A DNA stretch of 10,896 nucleotides from an uncultured Collinsella sp. (lineage in GTDB: Bacteria; Actinomycetota; Coriobacteriia; Coriobacteriales; Coriobacteriaceae). Shown here one piece after another: positions 7,233 through 10,896 of this stretch. The notes below the pieces were generated by a model that ran no database searches, was not told where the DNA came from, and saw only the letters and a list, made by a program, of their open reading frames with translations. Where the stretch lies: NCBI GenBank assembly GCA_900549555.1, contig UROO01000062.1:1-10896 (forward strand). Reading direction: 5' to 3'. The translations under genes were made by a program, and so were the position numbers. How positions within the stretch are numbered: the first letter of the stretch is position 1; each line of letters starts with the position of its first letter.

Positions 7233-8297
7233 ATGGCGAATTTTAAGCCCGACATGTCTTGGCGGGATGACGAACGGGTTCAGCGTGTGACCGAGCAGCC
7301 TTCGGGCGGGGCTCATGAGCAGGCTGCCGAGACGCCGGATGTGCGGGTGAATATGCGTCCGAACGGGCAGGCAACCGAAAAGTCTGCTGGGCAGGCGCAG
7401 CAGACGCCGGGGCGTTCGACAAGTCGGATCCCTCGCCCTGCCAGCCAGCCGAATGGACAGGCGGCTGAACGTGCAAATGAAGCCGTCTCTCGTTTGGGCG
7501 GCGTTCGCGCCCTGGTAGTGCTTGCGGCGGTTGTGGTCATAGGCGCGGTTGCTGCCTTTGCCGTGATTGGCGGCGTCGGTGATGTGCAGGGCGGCGGGGG
7601 AGCCTCGTCGAGCGCCTCTAAAGAGTCGAGCTCAACTGACGCCTCTGGCTCCGAGACCAAGAAAGAAAAAGGTCTCGTCGATGTTGATGCGATCACGGAT
7701 GATACCCTGCACGGGCTGCTTGCCGACTACGATAACGATGACGATGGCCAGCTGACCGCCAAGGAGACCCAGCGCATCACAGAGCTGGTCGTGAGTGACG
7801 AGGTGACGGACTTCACGCCCATTAGCAAGCTGGACAAGCTCGACACGCTCGGCATCAATACCCTGAGCGCCAAGAGTGCAGACTTTAGCGAGCTCGAGGC
7901 ACTCGAGGTGCTCAAGTTTAGCGACATGACGACCCAGGACCTCGACCTGAGCGTCTGTCCCAAGCTTAATTCCTTTAAGATCGAGGGCCTTAAGGGTGCT
8001 GTCAGTTCCATCAACGCCTCGGGTCTTAAGAACCTGATGTTCTTTACCGTTGACCAAGGCCTTCAGGGCGACGTCGAGAAGATTGATCTTTCGAACGATG
8101 ACATTCTTGGCGCACTCGAGATTACCTGCAACGTCGGTGAGCTCAACCTGTCGGGTTGCAGCCACTCGTTCCCCAAGCTCAACATTGCCGCTGATCACAT
8201 CGACAAGATCGTGGTCGACAGCAACACTAATGCCGACCTGGTGGCTACCCTGCGCGACCTTTGCGCCCAGAAGGGCTGGACGCTGGAGGAGCGGTAG
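7233..8297 (+). CDS. Single-pass membrane protein with EF-hand-like loop and LRR-like domain (copy 2)
   Basis: A 354-residue paralogue of the preceding protein. The N-terminal 80 residues are polar and rich in Gln, Ala and Pro, much longer than in copy 1, and probably lie in the cytoplasm. An RLGGVR motif then leads into a membrane helix at about 91-114, aligned with the RLGGPR helix of copy 1. A Gly/Ser-rich linker (117-140) replaces copy 1's charged coiled coil. A canonical 12-residue Ca2+ loop follows, DNDDDGQLTAKE (167-178), with acidic residues at positions 1, 3, 5 and 12. The rest is LRR-like: LDTLGINTL, LEVLKFSDM, LNSFKIEGLKG, VEKIDLSNDD and VGELNLSGC. Both copies end in a short helix with the pattern LVxxLxxxxxxxGxTxE. 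The gene starts 27 bases after copy 1 and is last in the run, ending before a strong terminator. It is probably a surface or periplasm-facing binding protein of the same complex. Confidence 0.86.
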   Translation: MANFKPDMSWRDDERVQRVTEQPSGGAHEQAAETPDVRVNMRPNGQATEKSAGQAQQTPGRSTSRIPRPASQPNGQAAERANEAVSRLGGVRALVVLAAVVVIGAVAAFAVIGGVGDVQGGGGASSSASKESSSTDASGSETKKEKGLVDVDAITDDTLHGLLADYDNDDDGQLTAKETQRITELVVSDEVTDFTPISKLDKLDTLGINTLSAKSADFSELEALEVLKFSDMTTQDLDLSVCPKLNSFKIEGLKGAVSSINASGLKNLMFFTVDQGLQGDVEKIDLSNDDILGALEITCNVGELNLSGCSHSFPKLNIAADHIDKIVVDSNTNADLVATLRDLCAQKGWTLEER

Positions 8298-8342
8298 GGT
8301 CCCTTGAAGCGGCAGAGCATCTTTTGCTGCAAGGCCATAAAC

Positions 8343-8394
8343 GAACAAAAAGAAGCGGGGCTCGGCCATTTACGAGCCCCGCTTCTTTTCGTTC
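8343..8394. terminator. Bidirectional Rho-independent terminator
   Basis: Two 22-base arms (8343-8364 and 8373-8394) are reverse complements with one mismatch, around an eight-base loop GCCATTTA. The core is AAGAAGCGGGGCTCG paired with CGAGCCCCGCTTCTT. A T-rich run follows the GC core on the + strand (CTTCTTTTC) and, reading the other way, on the - strand (CTTCTTTTTG). It lies between the convergent ends at 8297 and 8438 and so serves both transcripts. Confidence 0.93.
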
Positions 8395-8437
8395 ATTATT
8401 ATTACTGGATGGTTTTTCTTTCCAGTCCATTTTCCTC

Positions 8438-9661
8438 TTACGACTGTTTTCCCATCCTGTATTCCTCCTCAAGATCGTTGATGGTCTTGTTTTCATCGGT
8501 CGTCCACATAGTTTTACCGTTGGAGCTTCGGCCTGCTACGAATCCTGCTGCCGCCGAGGGGCTCGAAAACGCAATGTCACCGGTGAGCACGCAATCTTCT
8601 ATGAGGTCTGCATGCATGCTGCGTTGCTTGATGACGGAGACCGGGCAGCTTGCCGTAAGATCCCTGGCAATTTTTGTGCCTTTTTCGACGATAAAAACGT
8701 CATCGGACACATGAGCGGTCCCTTCGGAGCTCTTTGTCGAGAGATGAAACACATGGTCGGAAAGTGCGGCGGCAAGCTCGTCGTCTAATGGCTTGACCGT
8801 CTTCGCTTCCGCAATCGTAGAATCCTCTTCCTCAACCATTTGTTTGCTCTTAATGATTGAATCTGCAACGATGAAAATCTTGTTAGCAAGCCAGCGAACG
8901 ATACAGTCTTTCACGAAATCGTAATCAGACCCCTGCGCATCGTCCTTAAGAAGCTCAATGAACTTAGGGAGGACCGCCTCTAGGCCATTGAACTCTTTGA
9001 TTGAATCCCAAGTGCTACGGGCGTTATTTGCTGAGTTCTTATCTTTTGAGGGATTGTCGGAGACGCTTTTGTCGCCGCTTTCCTTATCGCGGATTTCGCG
9101 GGTCTGTTCTTTAGCGAGTGACTCGTCATGATCGTTTTTGTCGTCATGGCTGTCCGAGCTAGTTTGACTGGATTTTTCTTTTGCAGCGGGTTCTCCGTCG
9201 GGGCTTTCGCCATATTTCTTTTTTATATTCGCTTCAATTTTATCTTGGCTTGTCCAAAAAACGGGAATGCAGCGGCGAGGCCTATCATCCTTGTCAGTTT
9301 TTTCCTCATTTTCTCCTTCAGCGTTTTCAAGGAAATGATTGTATTCGTGACAGCAGTTCTTGCTTTCGATATAGCCAGGCGTTATGAAAGCAAGCAGGAT
9401 GTCCGAGTCTTCGAGAGCTTCATTCATCTTCTGTTCCCAGCGCTGCCCGTAATCGATGGAGACGATATCGGTGAACTTGTCAATTCGATAGTCGGTCAAA
9501 GCAAGCATATCTTTGCTTGTGTTGAGCATATCTAGGGTTCTGTCAACGATATCGAGCATGTGGTTGAATATGTTGTCCGCACGTCGGTAGCTTACGAATA
9601 TCTGTAGAAGGGTGTGGCCCTCGCTATCTTGCTTTATATTTGCGGTGGATGGCTTTCCCAT
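8438..9661 (-). CDS. TIR domain protein with C-terminal DUF4357 domain
   Basis: A 407-residue predicted cytoplasmic protein. The TIR domain spans about 19-137: strand A with IFVSYRRAD (21-29), the D-x-G-x-x-W element YGQRWEQKM (71-79), SDILLAFITPGYIES (86-100), and C-x-x-E with E106, the position of the catalytic glutamate in NAD-cleaving TIR enzymes, then the strand CIPVFW (131-136). A strongly charged low-complexity linker covers about 141-215, followed by a helical segment (219-300). The C-terminal 100 residues match DUF4357, with the signature FSSPSAAAGFVAGRSSNGKT (365-384) and the W386 region; this domain is known mainly from the C-termini of GIY-YIG and restriction-type proteins. The chosen ATG at 9661 has GAGAGGA seven bases upstream; a longer frame from 9721 would overlap the upstream gene. 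NADase or related nucleotide-cleaving effector activity is inferred. Parts of the gene are near 35-48% GC, below region 1, suggesting transfer. Confidence 0.87.
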   Translation of the reverse strand: MGKPSTANIKQDSEGHTLLQIFVSYRRADNIFNHMLDIVDRTLDMLNTSKDMLALTDYRIDKFTDIVSIDYGQRWEQKMNEALEDSDILLAFITPGYIESKNCCHEYNHFLENAEGENEEKTDKDDRPRRCIPVFWTSQDKIEANIKKKYGESPDGEPAAKEKSSQTSSDSHDDKNDHDESLAKEQTREIRDKESGDKSVSDNPSKDKNSANNARSTWDSIKEFNGLEAVLPKFIELLKDDAQGSDYDFVKDCIVRWLANKIFIVADSIIKSKQMVEEEDSTIAEAKTVKPLDDELAAALSDHVFHLSTKSSEGTAHVSDDVFIVEKGTKIARDLTASCPVSVIKQRSMHADLIEDCVLTGDIAFSSPSAAAGFVAGRSSNGKTMWTTDENKTINDLEEEYRMGKQS

Positions 9662-9668
9662 ATTGCAA

Positions 9669-9675
9669 TCCTCTC
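9669..9675 (-). promoter_or_regulatory. Ribosome binding site fixing the TIR gene start
   Basis: On the - strand GAGAGGA lies seven bases before the ATG at 9661, inside the 25-base gap after the upstream stop. It supports 9661 over the in-frame upstream start at 9721, which lacks a comparable site and would overlap the neighbour by 35 bases. Confidence 0.75.
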
Positions 9676-9686
9676 GATTGAAATCG

Positions 9687-10847
9687 TTATTTATCCATGT
9701 CCTTCTTGGGCTTGACAACATTTCCCTTGGCGATGCGGGCCGAGAGGGCGACGATGATTCGGTCGTAGGCGTAGACGTCTTTTCCTAGCAGGAACCCGCG
9801 TGCACCAAGTACGTCGTTGTCAGGTGTCATGTAGGCGTGACGCATGAGGATATCGGACTTGCGAACGCCTTCGGCCCCACCCTTGTTGGGCTTGCCCAGG
9901 AACGCATCGACGGCTGCTGCACGCATACGCTGCTCGCGTTCCTGTTCGACGGTGCCGTGTCCCAGCTCGGTCATACCCGTTGCCCGGCAGTAAGCGAGCC
10001 AGCGATCGTGCTCCATGTCGCCCAGACGGCAAGCAAGGTTGAATTCCTCGCGGTTCTTCTGCTCGTTGGCATCGAACTCGGTTTTGGTGGCCGCGTCGGG
10101 AACGACGGAGCTTAATATCGCATTGACAATGTTGTCGTTATTCGAAGCCAGCTTGACCTTGCCCTGCAGCTTCTCCTTCCAGGCATGCTCGAAGGATCCC
10201 TGCTCCACGTCGGCGTCGCTAAAGCCAAGCGCCCAGAAGCGGTAGGGGATATGTGCTGCCGAAGCTCGGCTGCTGCTCTTGTTGGATTCCTTGCCGTTGT
10301 AACTTTTGACTGCCTCCTCAACGGCGAGTGTTGCGTCAAAATCATTCTTAATAGAGCCATTGGAGCAAAGCTCGTATACTGCATTGAGCTGCATGGCCAG
10401 GTGCTCGCGCTCGTCATTGATGATGTTACTGTAGGTGTAGAACGCCTTGCGGGCGCCAAACGGATGCATGATTTTGGCGGCGTCTTTGCCAGTCGTCTGA
10501 GTCTTATCGAGGCTTTTAAGGGCGCCTAGGATTTCTTCGCTCTCGATATGGGGGCAGATTACGGGTTGCTGTTTGGTGTAGTCCGGTGAGCCCTGGTCGA
10601 TAAAGCGATTGAAGATCTGACGTTGGAGCATGAGCGAATAGGAGAGGTTTTGTCCACAATCTCCCATGGTCACAAAAGCGTAAAGACGAGCGTCATCGGT
10701 AATTAGCGCGTTGTCGGCCTTGGACGATACGCATTTGTTTTGAGCGTCGTAGTGCAGCGTGGTGACGGTGCCGCCGGCAATCAGGCGATCGGTTGTAACC
10801 GAGGGCGCCTCGGCTTCTACAAAGCGAATTGTCGGCACGCCGTTGCA
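9687..10847 (-). CDS. RyR-like / possible Rossmann-domain sensor protein, 5' end cut by contig edge
   Basis: The frame enters from the right contig end, so the N-terminus is missing. The six residues MCIRDS in front of it are translated adapter. About 386 genuine residues remain. The first 110 (with ARLYAFVTMGDCGQNLSYSL, then PVICPHIE) resemble the back half of a TrkA-N-like nucleotide-binding Rossmann domain, with a strand, a conserved Gly-Asp-x-x-x-N and a helix; this is tentative. A mixed helical middle follows. Near the C-terminus, LGDMEHDRWLAYCRATGM (EHDRW at 9999-10013) and later HAYMTPDNDVL (9807-9839) match the spaced E-H-x-R-W ... G ... H ... L pattern of prokaryotic RyR-like domains, which comparative genomics links to sensing nucleotide-type ligands. 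There is no membrane helix. It lies upstream of the TIR gene with a 25-base gap, so they are probably co-transcribed, with this protein as sensor or regulator and the TIR protein as effector. The domain call is moderate. Confidence 0.6.
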   Translation of the reverse strand, partial: CNGVPTIRFVEAEAPSVTTDRLIAGGTVTTLHYDAQNKCVSSKADNALITDDARLYAFVTMGDCGQNLSYSLMLQRQIFNRFIDQGSPDYTKQQPVICPHIESEEILGALKSLDKTQTTGKDAAKIMHPFGARKAFYTYSNIINDEREHLAMQLNAVYELCSNGSIKNDFDATLAVEEAVKSYNGKESNKSSSRASAAHIPYRFWALGFSDADVEQGSFEHAWKEKLQGKVKLASNNDNIVNAILSSVVPDAATKTEFDANEQKNREEFNLACRLGDMEHDRWLAYCRATGMTELGHGTVEQEREQRMRAAAVDAFLGKPNKGGAEGVRKSDILMRHAYMTPDNDVLGARGFLLGKDVYAYDRIIVALSARIAKGNVVKPKKDMDK

Positions 10848-10848
10848 G

Positions 10849-10896
10849 CTGTCTCTTATACACATCTGACGCTGCCGACGAACTCTAGGGTGTAGA
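10849..10896 (-). other. Untrimmed Nextera i5-side adapter (artefact)
   Basis: Not genomic. Bases 10849-10867 are the Tn5 mosaic end in reverse orientation (CTGTCTCTTATACACATCT). Bases 10868-10881 are GACGCTGCCGACGA, the read-1 side. Bases 10882-10889 (ACTCTAGG) are the reverse complement of CCTAGAGT, the i5 index I know as S516. Bases 10890-10896 (GTGTAGA) begin the P5 arm. Genuine sequence ends at 10848. Confidence 0.98.

Noticed and set aside
8404..8426. A second small hairpin (ACTGGA/TCCAGT) after the TIR gene
   Set aside because: The stem is only six base pairs with an 11-base loop; it is weak beside the adjacent 22-bp terminator and has no clear role.
9662..9721. A 20-residue N-terminal extension of the TIR protein from an ATG at 9721
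   Set aside because: It overlaps the upstream gene and lacks a well-placed ribosome binding site; the ATG at 9661 has one.

Overview
The window is one complete assembly contig. Genuine insert runs from about base 44 to 10848. It is capped at both ends by untrimmed Illumina Nextera adapter, including readable i7 and i5 index sequences. The insert is moderately GC-rich and strongly coding. It suggests a gut-type Actinobacterium of the Coriobacteriia (a Collinsella-like genome is my best guess). This rests on codon use and on the style of the signalling and leucine-rich-repeat proteins, not on a marker gene, so the taxon is inference.

Region 1 (about 44-8297, + strand) holds six genes in one direction with short gaps: a PP2C-type Ser/Thr phosphatase cut by the left contig end; a 1166-residue membrane Ser/Thr kinase whose N-terminus carries eleven threonine-rich repeats of the form GETVTVxR; a 208-residue unknown soluble protein; a 413-residue two-helix membrane protein; and two paralogous single-pass proteins with an EF-hand-like Ca2+ loop followed by a leucine-rich-repeat-like domain. 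The phosphatase and kinase are almost certainly a paired writer and eraser. My reading is that the kinase phosphorylates its own repeat tail, or that of partners, as docking sites, that the phosphatase resets this, and that the small membrane proteins are partners or sensors at the envelope. The last 230 codons of the 413-residue gene have nearly exclusive G/C third positions, unlike everything around them, which points to mosaic ancestry. A long perfect-looking hairpin lies in the kinase-to-208-residue gap.

Region 2 (8298-8437) is the convergent boundary, with a 22-bp-stem bidirectional terminator.

Region 3 (8438-10848, - strand) holds two genes 25 bases apart. The upstream gene is cut by the right contig end and has an RyR-like motif set after what may be the end of a nucleotide-binding Rossmann domain. 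The downstream gene encodes a TIR domain joined through a long charged linker to a C-terminal DUF4357 domain. The TIR gene is lower in GC than region 1. A nucleotide sensor plus TIR effector is the architecture of an antiviral or cell-suicide module, and this pair is the best candidate here for a little-described system. No tRNA, rRNA, CRISPR array, transposase or integrase was seen.
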